Shown here in pieces: positions 1-7,904 of a stretch of 16,332 bases of DNA (position 1 is its first letter; every line of letters begins with the position of its first letter). The notes under the pieces were generated by a model. It was not told the origin of the DNA and ran no database searches. It saw only the letters and a program-made list of their open reading frames with translations. Source of the DNA: an uncultured Gemmatimonadota bacterium. Its GTDB lineage: Bacteria; Gemmatimonadota; Gemmatimonadetes; Gemmatimonadales; GWC2-71-9. Both the position numbers and the translations under genes were made by a program. The stretch is taken from contig CAMPKP010000070.1 in NCBI GenBank assembly GCA_946887295.1, positions 1 to 16,332 of the forward strand, written 5' to 3'.

Positions 1-843
1 GCCCGCAGGAGCGCTCAACCCGCCACCACGGTACCGCTCTCCGGCCTCGATTCTCGCTCCGATGGTGTTGCCGCGCCACGGCGCGGGGCACGGAAAGGCC
101 GAGCTGTAGGCGCAGAACGGGTTGCGTGCGCGATTGAAATCGAGGCGATATCGTCCCCCGCCCAGCGGCGTCAGCGAGACGAACCGCCCCGCCGGATACG
201 TGCCTCCGCCGTTGGTCCCGTCCCGGAAGAAGATCTCCAGCTCGGACTCGTCTTCGATGCCGGTGGGAATCCGCCGCACGCGCAGCCGCACCACGCTCCC
301 GCCGACCGGCACCGCGACCGTCCCCGCTTCCACCGCGTCGGTCTCGATCCCGTCGAGGGCCAGTACCCGGAGCCTGCCCGGTGGTTCCGGCGGCGACAGC
401 GGTCCGACGAAGACCAGCTTCGGATCGTACGGGTAGTACTCGGTGGTCGCCCGGTCACGGTCCGGCCCGTACACGGTGACGAGCCGCCGCCCCGGCACGC
501 CGCCGGCGGCGAGAAAGTAGGCGCCGAGCGCGACGGGCCGGCCGGGCGGCAGGGCCCGCGTGCCGCCAGGGCCGTCCAGCGTCACCACTCCGTTGCGCTC
601 TGCGAGGCGGTGCTCGGCCACACCTTCCAGCGGAACCTCGGCGTCGGGCGGACCGAGTCGGATTCCCGGGCCGATCGGCTGCTGGGCGACCGCCGCGAAG
701 GGCGAGTTCGGGGCCGATGCCAGCCACTCGGCATGCGCCGCACGCTCCTGCACGAGGTCGGGCGGAGCCGACTGCGAACGGAGCGGCACGGCGATTCCGG
801 CGAGTGCCGCCAGAGCCGCTGCCGGGATGCGAAGCGACGTCAC
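1..843 (-). CDS. Secreted DUF1684-domain protein, 3' end cut by window edge
   Basis: The reading frame is open from a GTG at 843 to the first base of the window (281 codons, no stop), so only the extreme C-terminus is missing. Residues 1-25 form an Ala-rich Sec-type signal peptide ending near SQSA, so the product is probably exported. The body matches what I know of DUF1684 (PF07920): the stretch TEYYPYDPKLVFVGPLSPP, then a strand-rich core, then LDFNRARNPFCAYSSAFPCP with its paired cysteines, and a terminal EAGER segment. The function of this family is not established; it is usually a single secreted or cytoplasmic beta-rich domain. The start lies 10 bases after the thiO stop (854), so the two are probably co-transcribed, though no shared pathway is apparent. 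No better in-frame start lies between the thiO stop and this GTG. Family assignment is from remembered motifs and is fairly sure; function is unknown. Confidence 0.8.
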   Translation of the reverse strand, partial: MTSLRIPAAALAALAGIAVPLRSQSAPPDLVQERAAHAEWLASAPNSPFAAVAQQPIGPGIRLGPPDAEVPLEGVAEHRLAERNGVVTLDGPGGTRALPPGRPVALGAYFLAAGGVPGRRLVTVYGPDRDRATTEYYPYDPKLVFVGPLSPPEPPGRLRVLALDGIETDAVEAGTVAVPVGGSVVRLRVRRIPTGIEDESELEIFFRDGTNGGGTYPAGRFVSLTPLGGGRYRLDFNRARNPFCAYSSAFPCPAPWRGNTIGARIEAGERYRGGGLSAPAG

Positions 844-853
844 GCTGGAACCG

Positions 854-1960
854 TCACCACTTCCAGAACCGCGTGGGCGAGAACGGCGCCAGATCCTCGG
901 CGATGGGCTCCTCCGCCATCAGCTGCTTGACCAGCAGCCCTGTCAGGCCGGCCAGAAGGATGCCGTTGCGGCCATGTCCCGTGGCATACCACAGCCCTTG
1001 CAGACGCGGCTCGGCCCCGATGATCGGGAGGCCGTCCGGTGTCATCGGCCGCAGTCCCGCCCAGGTGCGACGCACCCTCGCGCCGGCCAGAGCGGGGCAG
1101 AGCGCCGTCGCCGCGGCGAAGATCCGGGCCAGCCCCGCCGAGGTGACCTCGGAGTCGAACCCGGCGTACTCCATGGTGGAGCCGGCGATCGCCTCGTCGC
1201 CCCGGGCCACGAGATAGCCGCCCCGGCCATAGACGATCGCGCGGCGAGCGCCGGCGGGCCAGGGAAGCGCCGCCATCTGTCCCCGCACCGGAGCCACCGC
1301 GACCGGGCGCGGAACCCCGGTGATCGTTCCGGTCCAGGCTCCGGCGGCGAGCACGACGTCGGTCGCCGGGTAGCGGCCCCGCCTGCCCACCACGGCGGCG
1401 ACCCGGTCGCCCCGCGCCTCGATCGCGGTGGCCCCATCCTGCTCCATCACGACGCCCAGCCTGGCGGCATCCTGTCGCAGGGCGGAAACCAGCCGCTCGG
1501 GCTCGACCGCACCCTCGTGCGGAGCCCAGAGTGCGCCATGGGTCGGTCCCAGCCAGGGCCACCGACTCTTCACCTCGCCCTCGTCGAGCCAGTCGGCCAG
1601 GTGACCTTGCTGCCGCTGCCACGCCACCTTGGACCGGAGCTGCCCGGCCTCGGTCTCGTCCGAGGCGACCCAGGCGATTCCCTCCCGCCAGAGTCCGATG
1701 TCGCTGCCGATACTCTCGCGAAGGGCTTCGGCCAGCGGCCCGTAGTGCTCCCGCGCCGCCAGGCCCAGCTCCAGCAGGGGGTCCTCGGCCTCGGCCTCGA
1801 GCTGGGGTGCCAGCATTCCGGCCGCCGCCTTCCATCCCTGGCCGTTCTCCCCCTCCGGGTCGAGGGTCAGCACCCGGCGCCCCGCAAGCGCCAGCTCCCG
1901 GGCACAGGCGGCCCCGATCGGTCCACCACCCACCACGACAACATCGTAGGCAGCATTCAC
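854..1960 (-). CDS. thiO: Glycine oxidase ThiO (FAD-dependent DAO family)
   Basis: A 368-residue protein of the D-amino-acid oxidase/glycine oxidase family. ThiO oxidises glycine to iminoglycine (dehydroglycine) with O2, supplying the thiazole moiety of thiamine; it is cytoplasmic. Visible landmarks are the N-terminal FAD Rossmann loop GGGPIGAACA (residues 11-20), AAAGMLAP (45-52), typical of ThiO, a GYLVAR then AGSTMEYAGF substrate-domain stretch, WAGLRPMTPDGLPIIG (300-315), and GHGRNGILLA (328-337), the second FAD-contacting motif. Length is normal for the family. The start is GTG at 1960, preceded on the minus strand by AGGA with a 7-base spacer. No other thi gene is in the window, so the thiamine role rests on family resemblance; a related sarcosine or D-amino-acid oxidase activity cannot be excluded. 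It is followed after 10 bases by the DUF1684 gene. Confidence 0.87.
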   Translation of the reverse strand: MNAAYDVVVVGGGPIGAACARELALAGRRVLTLDPEGENGQGWKAAAGMLAPQLEAEAEDPLLELGLAAREHYGPLAEALRESIGSDIGLWREGIAWVASDETEAGQLRSKVAWQRQQGHLADWLDEGEVKSRWPWLGPTHGALWAPHEGAVEPERLVSALRQDAARLGVVMEQDGATAIEARGDRVAAVVGRRGRYPATDVVLAAGAWTGTITGVPRPVAVAPVRGQMAALPWPAGARRAIVYGRGGYLVARGDEAIAGSTMEYAGFDSEVTSAGLARIFAAATALCPALAGARVRRTWAGLRPMTPDGLPIIGAEPRLQGLWYATGHGRNGILLAGLTGLLVKQLMAEEPIAEDLAPFSPTRFWKW

Positions 1961-2033
1961 TTATTATTCCTATGAAACTATTTGGAACGTAGGGGCGTAC
2001 AGGCGCAGTCCCGTAATTTCGGAGGAAGCTATC
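1961..2033. promoter_or_regulatory. Divergent intergenic region between thiO and the small membrane-protein gene
   Basis: This 73-base gap must carry upstream signals for both divergent genes. It contains one of the few A+T-rich stretches of the window (1961-1985), as expected for a promoter. I could not find a convincing -35/-10 pair with 16-18 base spacing on either strand. The Shine-Dalgarno for the plus-strand gene, GGAGGAAG at 2021-2028, is strong and fixes the ATG at 2034. An AGGA at about 1968-1971 (minus strand) serves the thiO GTG. Confidence 0.45.
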
Positions 2034-2243
2034 ATGCTCAGGAAACTTCTCGGGTTCGCTGTTTTCGCGGTGATCTCGATCTTCCTGGTCAAAGTGGTAT
2101 TCGGACTGTTCGGACTGGTGCTCGGCCTGGTCGGCACCGTGCTTTGGCTGGCCTTCGTGGGCTTCCTGATCTATCTGATCCTGAAGCTCTTCGCACCGGC
2201 GACCGCGGCTCGGGTGCGCGAGATGGTGGCCGGGAGGTACTAG
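2034..2243 (+). CDS. Small two-helix membrane protein, unknown function
   Basis: A 69-residue protein. After a basic MLRK start it is almost wholly hydrophobic. One segment runs from about residue 6 to 32 (GFAVFAVISIFLVKVVFGLFGLVLGL is interrupted by a single Lys) and a second from about 33 to 51, followed by a short basic amphipathic tail (ARVREMVAGRY). This predicts a hairpin inner-membrane protein with both ends probably in the cytoplasm. GGAGG at 2021-2025, eight bases before the ATG, is the best ribosome binding site in this part of the window and supports translation. I recognise no family. It stands alone on the plus strand, divergent from thiO and convergent with the operon ending at 2301, with a hairpin downstream. 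The open frame alone would be weak evidence at this length; the strong ribosome binding site and the membrane pattern raise it. Confidence 0.72.
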   Translation: MLRKLLGFAVFAVISIFLVKVVFGLFGLVLGLVGTVLWLAFVGFLIYLILKLFAPATAARVREMVAGRY

Positions 2244-2252
2244 GAACCGTCA

Positions 2253-2300
2253 TCCGGCGGAGCGCAGCGAGTATGGCCCGCTGCGCTCAGGACGGCCGGA
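2253..2300. terminator. GC-rich inverted repeat between convergent genes, probable bidirectional terminator
   Basis: GAGCGCAGCG (2260-2269) and CGCTGCGCTC (2279-2288) are perfect 10-base complements around a 9-base loop. The stem is extended after a small internal bulge by TCCGGC (2253-2258) with GCCGGA (2295-2300). It fills the gap between a plus-strand stop (2243) and a minus-strand stop (2301), where a shared transcription stop is expected. No T-tract follows on either side, so it is not a textbook intrinsic terminator; an RNA-stabilising hairpin or a dispersed intergenic repeat is also possible. Confidence 0.5.
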
Positions 2301-3257
2301 TCACCCGCCGCGCAGCTCCTGCAGCACCCCCCAGACGAGCAGTGGAATCATCAGCTCGTGGTGGCCCGTGAGCATGTAGCCCACGCCCCCACCGCGAGTG
2401 GGCCGCTGCACCACGTTCACCCGCGGCCGGTAGTGCCGCTGCATGTCCAGATCCGCGGCCAGGAAGTGGGTCGGCACTCCCGCGTTGAGATTCCGGGCGA
2501 TGGTCAGCGCCTTGAGAAACACCTCCGGCAACACCACCGCGCTGCCCAGGTTCAGCACGGCCCCACCCCGGTCGAGCTGGGGCAGGGAGCCCGCCAGGCG
2601 CAGGAAGTCCCGGTGGCTTGTGGCGCCGAGCGCGGCGCCGTCGGCGGAGGGATGCTGGTGGATGATCTCCGCGCCGATCGCCGCGTGCACGGTGATCGGC
2701 ACGTCCCGCTCCAGGGCGGCCAGCATGACCGAGCTGTCGGCGCCCGGGGTGCCGGGCCGCTCGGACAGCGCGCGCGCCAGCCCCTCCCCCATGCCATGGC
2801 CGGCGGATGCCGCGCGCGCGATGGCGGCGTTCATCTCCGCGCCGGTCTCCTCGGCCATCCCGAAGGTGCCGTCCGCCAGGCCGCTCTCGACGTCCTCGCT
2901 GGTTCCTCCGAACGCGGCCAGCTCGAAGTCATGGATCGCGGCCGCGCCGTTGAGCGCGAGGTGAGTCACGATGCCGCGGCGCAGCCAGGCCGCAATCAGT
3001 GGGCCGAGGCCTACCTTGATGACGTGGCCACCGAGGAGGAGCACGACGCCGCGCCGCTGTACCGCGGCATGCGCCACTCCCGCGATGACGGCGCGAAGGT
3101 CGCGCGCGGCGAGCACGTCGGGCAGGCTGTCGAGAAAGGCTTCGAACGACCAGTCGCTCTCAGGCGGGGCGGCGAGGAGCGAGGGGTCCACCTTGTTCGG
3201 TCTGGCGGCGACCGGGATGGTCCGGACGCGCCCGAGATCGGCCTCGTGGTAGGCCAC
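2301..3257 (-). CDS. Deoxyhypusine-synthase-like protein
   Basis: A 318-residue protein, last gene of a five-gene minus-strand operon. It resembles the bacterial deoxyhypusine-synthase-like family (NAD-dependent Rossmann-type enzymes). Conserved-looking blocks include GGHVIKVGLGPLI (76-88), LALNGAAAIHDFELAAFGGTS (100-120), DGTFGMAEETG (129-139), HAAIGAEIIHQHPSADGAA (191-209), NLGSAVVLPEVFLKALTIARN (236-256) and a C-terminal RPTRGGGVGYMLTGHHELMIP (285-305). True deoxyhypusine synthase modifies a lysine of eIF5A, which bacteria lack; some bacterial relatives have been linked to polyamine synthesis such as homospermidine. I do not see the eukaryotic SDSGARPDEAVSWGK active-site block, so reaction and substrate remain open. 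The GTG start at 3257 lies two bases after the stop of the DUF3108 gene, implying translational coupling; no strong ribosome binding site is visible. Family name is from motif memory and moderately sure. Confidence 0.68.
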   Translation of the reverse strand: MAYHEADLGRVRTIPVAARPNKVDPSLLAAPPESDWSFEAFLDSLPDVLAARDLRAVIAGVAHAAVQRRGVVLLLGGHVIKVGLGPLIAAWLRRGIVTHLALNGAAAIHDFELAAFGGTSEDVESGLADGTFGMAEETGAEMNAAIARAASAGHGMGEGLARALSERPGTPGADSSVMLAALERDVPITVHAAIGAEIIHQHPSADGAALGATSHRDFLRLAGSLPQLDRGGAVLNLGSAVVLPEVFLKALTIARNLNAGVPTHFLAADLDMQRHYRPRVNVVQRPTRGGGVGYMLTGHHELMIPLLVWGVLQELRGG

Positions 3258-3259
3258 GC

Positions 3260-4036
3260 TCAGCTGCCGGAGGTCGAGGCGGCGCCCCCGGCGGGCACCA
3301 CCATGTCCTTGAGCCGAAGCGTGATGGTGCCGAAGGGGAACTTGCTGCGGATCTGCACCGGCAGGCGGCGCTCGTCGTCGGTGAGCCAGATGCGGGTGTC
3401 CGAGCGCTTGGAGAACATGCCCTTGGTGTCGATCACGGGATGGAGCACGAGGCACTGTACTTCGCTTCCGTCGGGAAGCTCCATCTTCTCGCGCTTCAGC
3501 ACCTCGATCGTGACCGGGTTCTTCTCCTTCCTGAAGTAGCGGTCGAAGGTGTACTTCTTGCCGACCTCGAGGGGCGTGATCCGCACGAAGTAGAAGAAGG
3601 CCGCGTCGTCCAGGGGCTCGGCCGGGGTCGAGTACGTGGTGTCGCGGCCCTTCTCCCGGTAGAACCCGGAGTCGGGGAAGATCTCGTAGGTCCGGTGCTT
3701 CGCCTTGTTGTTCTCGACGAAGTCCTGGACGAAGCGGTGGGAGGCGAAGCCGTCGGTAGCCACCCAGGATTCCAGCACGTCGTCCAGGGAGTAGAAGACC
3801 GTCTTCCCCTGGAGCCGGAACCGCAGCCGGAAGGCCTCCACCCCGCGCACGGAATCGATGCCTGCCACCTGGAGCGTGCCCGAGCCGAGCGTCAGCATGC
3901 CGAGCTTGGCGCTGTAGGTGAGGGTCTCTCCCACCGCGAAGGGGTAGGCCGCCGGGGCTGCCGAAGGCGGGGGCGTGCTCCCCTGCAGCAGGCCGGTCAG
4001 CAGCAACAGCGGTCCTATCAGCGGTCCGATCAGCAT
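3260..4036 (-). CDS. Exported DUF3108-domain protein
   Basis: A 258-residue protein. MLIGPLIGPLLLLTGLLQGS is a short hydrophobic signal sequence, followed by a Pro/Ala linker, so the body is probably periplasmic. The mature part begins YPFAVGETLTYSAKLGMLTLGSGTLQV (about 31-57), the hallmark opening of DUF3108 (PF11306), and continues as an all-beta domain rich in aromatic and charged residues, with TYEIFPDSGFYREKGRDTTY, FFYFVRITPLEVGKKYTFDRYF and a final LPVQIRSKFPFGTITLRL strand. The biochemical function of DUF3108 is not established; such proteins are often encoded near envelope polysaccharide or lipid genes, as here. The ATG at 4036 shares its A with the TGA of the GT2 gene (TGATG), so translation is coupled. 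Its own stop lies two bases before the DHS-like start. Confidence 0.83.
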   Translation of the reverse strand: MLIGPLIGPLLLLTGLLQGSTPPPSAAPAAYPFAVGETLTYSAKLGMLTLGSGTLQVAGIDSVRGVEAFRLRFRLQGKTVFYSLDDVLESWVATDGFASHRFVQDFVENNKAKHRTYEIFPDSGFYREKGRDTTYSTPAEPLDDAAFFYFVRITPLEVGKKYTFDRYFRKEKNPVTIEVLKREKMELPDGSEVQCLVLHPVIDTKGMFSKRSDTRIWLTDDERRLPVQIRSKFPFGTITLRLKDMVVPAGGAASTSGS

Positions 4037-4824
4037 CAGGAAACCACCTCGGCTTGGCGCTCGTGGTCGCGCGCCGCGGGCTCGGTGGGCGGCGCGATCG
4101 GGGTACCTCGCAGTTGAACCCGAGCCTGCCAGAGCCTCGACGCCTCCTCCAGGGGCCTGACCCTGCCGGGCCGCTGCCGCAGATCGTGCCGCTCGACCGA
4201 CGGCACCGATTCCACCCGGCGAGAGTAGCGGCTCGCCCGCCAGTAGAGCTCCGCGTTCGCCGCCCAGCCGTCCGTGACCAGGAGGCCGCCTCCGTGGCTC
4301 CGCATCGCGTTCCTGAGAGCCACCAGGCGAAGAATGGCGAAGCCCGAGACCACGTCCCGGACACCCGGAACCGTCACCACGCCCCGGAGCAGCTGCGGCG
4401 CGAACCGGCGAAGCATCCGGTGCTGCCACGACGGCTCGCCCTCGAGCTTGCCCTCGGCGACGACCAGATCGGCCCCGCTCTCGATCCGGCGCACCAGATC
4501 GGGTATCACCTGCGGGTTGTGGGTGAAATCGGCGTGCATCAGGATCGCCGCGTCGCGCTTGGGTCGGTCGGTCAGCTCGATCGCGGTCCGGAACAGCTCC
4601 TGGACCGACGCGGCATAGCCGAGTCGCCTGGAATGACGTACGACCGTGAGCGGGAGCACCCGCGCGTAGGGCGCGAGGATCTCCCCGGTGGCGTCGGTGG
4701 AGCCGTCGTCCAGTACGAGCAGCTGGTACTCCCGGGGAAACCCCGCGAATACCTGGCGAACCTTCCAGAGGAGGAGGCCGATGGTAGCGGCCTCGTTGTG
4801 ACTCGGTATGCAGACGTAAATCAT
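4036..4824 (-). CDS. Family 2 glycosyltransferase (GT-A fold)
   Basis: A 262-residue GT2 transferase, expected to move a sugar from a nucleotide-sugar donor to a lipid or glycan acceptor at the cytoplasmic face of the inner membrane. It opens with MIYVCIPSHNEAATIGLLL, the usual first beta strand and Asn-Glu of polyprenyl-phosphate-mannose-synthase-like enzymes. It has DDGSTD at 39-44 for the nucleotide, and MHADFTHNP at 96-104, where the metal-binding DxD is present as HAD with Asp99. DVVSGFAILR (157-166) is another typical block. No membrane helix is visible, so it is soluble or peripheral. The C-terminus (from about 215) is basic and poorly conserved. The ATG at 4824 overlaps the GT4 stop as ATGA. 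Donor and acceptor cannot be read from the sequence. Confidence 0.87.
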   Translation of the reverse strand: MIYVCIPSHNEAATIGLLLWKVRQVFAGFPREYQLLVLDDGSTDATGEILAPYARVLPLTVVRHSRRLGYAASVQELFRTAIELTDRPKRDAAILMHADFTHNPQVIPDLVRRIESGADLVVAEGKLEGEPSWQHRMLRRFAPQLLRGVVTVPGVRDVVSGFAILRLVALRNAMRSHGGGLLVTDGWAANAELYWRASRYSRRVESVPSVERHDLRQRPGRVRPLEEASRLWQARVQLRGTPIAPPTEPAARDHERQAEVVS

Positions 4825-5909
4825 GATCCGTCAATAGCTGGGGCGATCGAACGATACACCGATCGGACCTCGGCGGCCATGCGGTCGGCGCTGAATCGCT
4901 CGACCGCCCGGGAGGCCCGCTCCACCAGGCTGCGTCGCAGCCCGGCATCGGAGAGAATCCGCTGCATGGCCCCTGCCAGCGCCTCGGGATTGCGAGGTGG
5001 AACCAGGAGTCCGGCCCCATGTTGCAGGATCTCCGGGAGGCCTCCGGCCGAGGTGGATGCAACCGGAATGCCGCGCGCCATCGCGTCGAGCACGGAGGTG
5101 CCCAGGCCTTCTTCGCGGCTGCTCATGACGTAGAGGTCCGCGTCGGCGATCACACGGAGCGGATGGGCCACCTGTCCCAGGAAGTGCACCCGGCCCACCA
5201 GGTCCAGCTCGCTGGTAAGCCACTCGAGCACCGATCGCAGCTCGCCGTCGCCGGCGATCACCCAGTGGAGGGCAGGGAACTGCTGTGCCAGGCGGCGGGC
5301 CGCGTGCAGGAAGGTCACGTGGTCCTTGTGCGGGACCAGCGCGCCGATGGTGCAGGCGAGCGTGGCCTCCGCCGGAATGCCCAGTCTCTCCCGGAGCCCG
5401 AGGGGCTCGGCCTGCCGCGCCGCGTCGAGGTCGATCCCCGAGTGGACCACGACCACACGGTCGGAGGGCACGCCGTCCTCGACCAGCACGTCCGCGACCG
5501 CCGCCGAGACCGCGATGACCCGGCGGGCGCGCCCCCAGAAGCCGCGACGGCGAAGGTGGAAGTCCACCCGCCTGGTGGCCACCATGGGCACCCGGAGGAC
5601 CGCGGAGCAGAGTCCCGCCAGGGTCACCGCGTGTCCGTCGTGTGCGTGGAGGAGGGCTCCGCCGGCGCGGATCTCCCGCACGATCGGCGGGATCACCCGG
5701 GGATCGAGGCCCATGTCCCATCTGGCCTCGTGCACCCGGACCCCCTCGTGCTTCAGCCGGAAGGCGAGCTCGGTGCCCGCCCCGGTCACCGCGACCTGGT
5801 CGGTGAGCCCGGCGCGCCGAAGCTCCCTGGCCAGCAGCCATACCTGGCGCTGCCCGCCCCGCCACTCGCGGCCGGACGCGACGTGCACGACTGTCGCGGC
5901 GGCGGTCAC
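4821..5909 (-). CDS. Family 4 glycosyltransferase (GT-B fold, RfaG/PimA-like)
   Basis: A 362-residue retaining glycosyltransferase. The N-terminal domain begins VVHVASGREWRGGQRQVWLLARELRRAG (7-34), the glycine-rich acceptor-side loop common in GT4 enzymes, and has LLHAHDGHAVTLAGL (86-100). The C-terminal nucleotide-sugar domain has HSGID (156-160), IGALVPHKDH (188-197), VIAGDGELR (217-225) and SSREEGLGTSVLDAMARGIPV (263-283). This last block is the E-x7-E region, but the second acidic residue is Asp275 rather than Glu. The start is GTG at 5909, overlapping the kinase stop as GTGA, the same coupling seen elsewhere in this operon; upstream extension would run into the kinase frame. Together with the next gene it probably builds an envelope glycolipid or polysaccharide. 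The specific sugar is unknown. Confidence 0.88.
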   Translation of the reverse strand: MTAAATVVHVASGREWRGGQRQVWLLARELRRAGLTDQVAVTGAGTELAFRLKHEGVRVHEARWDMGLDPRVIPPIVREIRAGGALLHAHDGHAVTLAGLCSAVLRVPMVATRRVDFHLRRRGFWGRARRVIAVSAAVADVLVEDGVPSDRVVVVHSGIDLDAARQAEPLGLRERLGIPAEATLACTIGALVPHKDHVTFLHAARRLAQQFPALHWVIAGDGELRSVLEWLTSELDLVGRVHFLGQVAHPLRVIADADLYVMSSREEGLGTSVLDAMARGIPVASTSAGGLPEILQHGAGLLVPPRNPEALAGAMQRILSDAGLRRSLVERASRAVERFSADRMAAEVRSVYRSIAPAIDGS

Positions 5910-7903
5910 GTCTCGGGAAGCGCTTCGACCGGTCGGCTGCCGCTGTCGCGGCGGCGGGCGTAGGAGCCGCTGTGCCGGGCGATCTCTCCGAGGAGGCTCC
6001 GGAGCTCGGCAAGGCTGAACGGCTTGTGGAGGTAGGGACGGTCGAGGGCTTCGAGGAATGCCAGGGTGTCGCCGCGGACGGTGTCCCCCGTGCTGAAGAC
6101 GAGCCGGTCGGCGAGGGCCGGCCGCCGCCGCGCCAATTCCTCGTAGAACTCGCGGCCGCTGAGCCGCGGCATCCGCAGATCGGAGATCACCAGGTCGAAC
6201 GTGTCGTCCGCCGCGACCGCGAGCGCCTCGGCGCCGTCGCTGGCCACCACCGGGATATGGCCCCACGCCTCGAGGGTCGCGCGCATGTAGTGGAGGATGT
6301 GGGGCTCGTCGTCCACCACGAGCACTCTGAGCCGCTTGATCGGCGCGCCCTGGTCCGCGTCCTGGACCGGGGCGGGAGGCCGCGTCGCCAGGGGCAGCTG
6401 GACGGTGAACACCGATCCCCTGTCCTCCTCGGTCGAGAGCATGATGCGGCCGCCGTGCTCGCGCACGATGCCCTGGCTGATGGAGAGGCCGAGGCCGGTG
6501 CCTTCGCCCTCCGGCTTGGTGGTGAAGAACGGCTCGAACACCTGCGCCGCCAGCGCTTCGGACATGCCGGGGCCGTCGTCCACCACGTCCACCGCCACTC
6601 CGTCGAGCCAGCGCCGCGCCCGCACCACCACCGTGCCGGGCCGCCCGGTACTGGCGATCGCCTGCGCGGCGTTGTTGATGAGGTTGACGAACACCTGCTG
6701 GATCTGATTGGGGTCGATGTCCGGCATCGGCAGGTCGGGCTCGATCTCGAGGCTGGCCTCCACCCGGTAGGCCATGAGATTGTTCCGCAGCAGCAGGAAC
6801 GTGGCGTCGAGGAGCGGCTTGAGAGCGGTCGGGCGGCGCTGGTGCTCCTGCTTCCGCGCGAAGCTGAGGAGATTCTTCACGATGTTCGAGGCCCGCTCCG
6901 CTTCCTCCTGGATGACCGTGAGCGGCTCCCGGAGCGACGGCGGCACGTTGGGCACCTCGGTGAGGTAGTCGGCGAAGCCGACCACCGAGGCGAGGGGATT
7001 GTTGAGGTCGTGGGCGATGCCCGCGATGAGCTGGCCGATCGCCGACATCTTCTCCGACTGGATCAGCTGGTCCTGCAGGCGGCGGCGCTCGGTCTGGTCG
7101 TCGAAGAGCAGGATGACGGCGGAGCGGTCGGTGCTGCTGATCGGCACCGCGCTGACCGCGTAAGTGCGCTCCCCGGTGCGGAGCTCGACCTCACGGCCCG
7201 CTCCTTGCTGGTCCAGGGCCCTCTGAAGCTCCGTCGCCCACTCCGGGGGGGCGAACGCCTGCCAGGGTCGGCCGATCAGGCTTGCCGGCGGGGCGTTCAC
7301 CAGGTCCGCGAAGGCCAGATTGGCGCGCCGGATCCGGCCGCCGCGATCCACGATGCACAGGGCCGGTGAGATGGCGTCCACGACCTCCTGCCAGGATCGC
7401 CGGCCGTCGTCGTGCAGGTCCACGAGGCGGGCGCTCTCGAGCGCGATGCTGGCCTGGCTCACCAGACCCTCCAGCAGCACGAGGTCCGGTGGGGCGTAGC
7501 GACCGGGCTCACCGCGAACCGCGATCACCCCGGTTACTCTACCTTTGGCGATGAGGGGCGCGAAGACCCAGCCGCCGGCGGCCTCGGGCTGGGGTGGGAG
7601 TCCTCCTTCGCCCAGCAGCGGCTCGAGTCCGTCGGGGAGCAGCAGCGGCCCGCTTCGGGAGACGTGCTCCAGGAGCGGCTGCCGATTGGGTCCCCTGGCC
7701 GGCCAGGCGTGCACGCTGTCCCGGCCATCCACGTCGTGATGAAAGAGAGAGAGCGCGATCTCGGTGGGGGCGAGGTTCTCCCGCACGTGACGCAGGAGCG
7801 CGTCCACCACCGAAGCGCGGCGCAACGTGCCGGCCAGCTCCTGGCCGAACACGATCACGCGGCGCAGCATCGCCAGGTCGTCAATCGAAGGAGGGGTATT
7901 CAT
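5906..7903 (-). CDS. Soluble hybrid histidine kinase: GAF-PAS-HisKA-HATPase-receiver
   Basis: A 665-residue two-component protein with no visible membrane segment or signal peptide, so it should sense an internal cue. Domain order: GAF-like (about 15-160), PAS (about 170-275, with [21 protein letters not shown]), HisKA with [10 protein letters not shown] and phospho-acceptor His298, and HATPase_c with N box [10 protein letters not shown] (406-415), G1 DDGPGM (442-447), FEPFFTTK and G2 GEGTGLGLS (466-474). A C-terminal receiver carries Asp531/Asp532, phospho-acceptor Asp575 in [10 protein letters not shown], Thr605 and Lys627 in LHKPFS. There is no DNA-binding domain, so signal must pass to a separate partner or stop at the receiver. 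The ATG at 7903 is chosen because sequence further upstream is Arg/Ser-rich and lies opposite a real gene. No good ribosome binding site precedes it. It heads the operon with two glycosyltransferases. Confidence 0.92.
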   Translation of the reverse strand: MNTPPSIDDLAMLRRVIVFGQELAGTLRRASVVDALLRHVRENLAPTEIALSLFHHDVDGRDSVHAWPARGPNRQPLLEHVSRSGPLLLPDGLEPLLGEGGLPPQPEAAGGWVFAPLIAKGRVTGVIAVRGEPGRYAPPDLVLLEGLVSQASIALESARLVDLHDDGRRSWQEVVDAISPALCIVDRGGRIRRANLAFADLVNAPPASLIGRPWQAFAPPEWATELQRALDQQGAGREVELRTGERTYAVSAVPISSTDRSAVILLFDDQTERRRLQDQLIQSEKMSAIGQLIAGIAHDLNNPLASVVGFADYLTEVPNVPPSLREPLTVIQEEAERASNIVKNLLSFARKQEHQRRPTALKPLLDATFLLLRNNLMAYRVEASLEIEPDLPMPDIDPNQIQQVFVNLINNAAQAIASTGRPGTVVVRARRWLDGVAVDVVDDGPGMSEALAAQVFEPFFTTKPEGEGTGLGLSISQGIVREHGGRIMLSTEEDRGSVFTVQLPLATRPPAPVQDADQGAPIKRLRVLVVDDEPHILHYMRATLEAWGHIPVVASDGAEALAVAADDTFDLVISDLRMPRLSGREFYEELARRRPALADRLVFSTGDTVRGDTLAFLEALDRPYLHKPFSLAELRSLLGEIARHSGSYARRRDSGSRPVEALPET

Positions 7904-7904
7904 G
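7887..7904 (+). promoter_or_regulatory. Strong ribosome binding site with interlocked divergent start codons (CATG)
   Basis: GAAGGAGGGG around 7886-7894 is a strong Shine-Dalgarno about seven bases before the plus-strand ATG at 7902. The tetramer CATG at 7901-7904 is self-complementary and supplies the ATG of the plus-strand gene and, on the other strand, the ATG of the kinase (7903-7901). Any promoter for either gene must therefore lie inside the coding region of the other. Each mRNA leader would be antisense to the first codons of the neighbour. Confidence 0.6.

Noticed and set aside
560..1975. 471-codon plus-strand open frame across thiO
   Set aside because: Antisense to clear thiO, with Pro/Gly/Arg/Ser-rich composition and no motif.
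2253..2300. Clear rho-independent terminator
   Set aside because: The hairpin is strong but lacks a T-tract on both sides, so only a probable terminator is claimed.
5972..7369. 465-codon plus-strand open frame inside the kinase gene
   Set aside because: Antisense to an intact multi-domain histidine kinase and rich in His, Arg and Asp with no domain.
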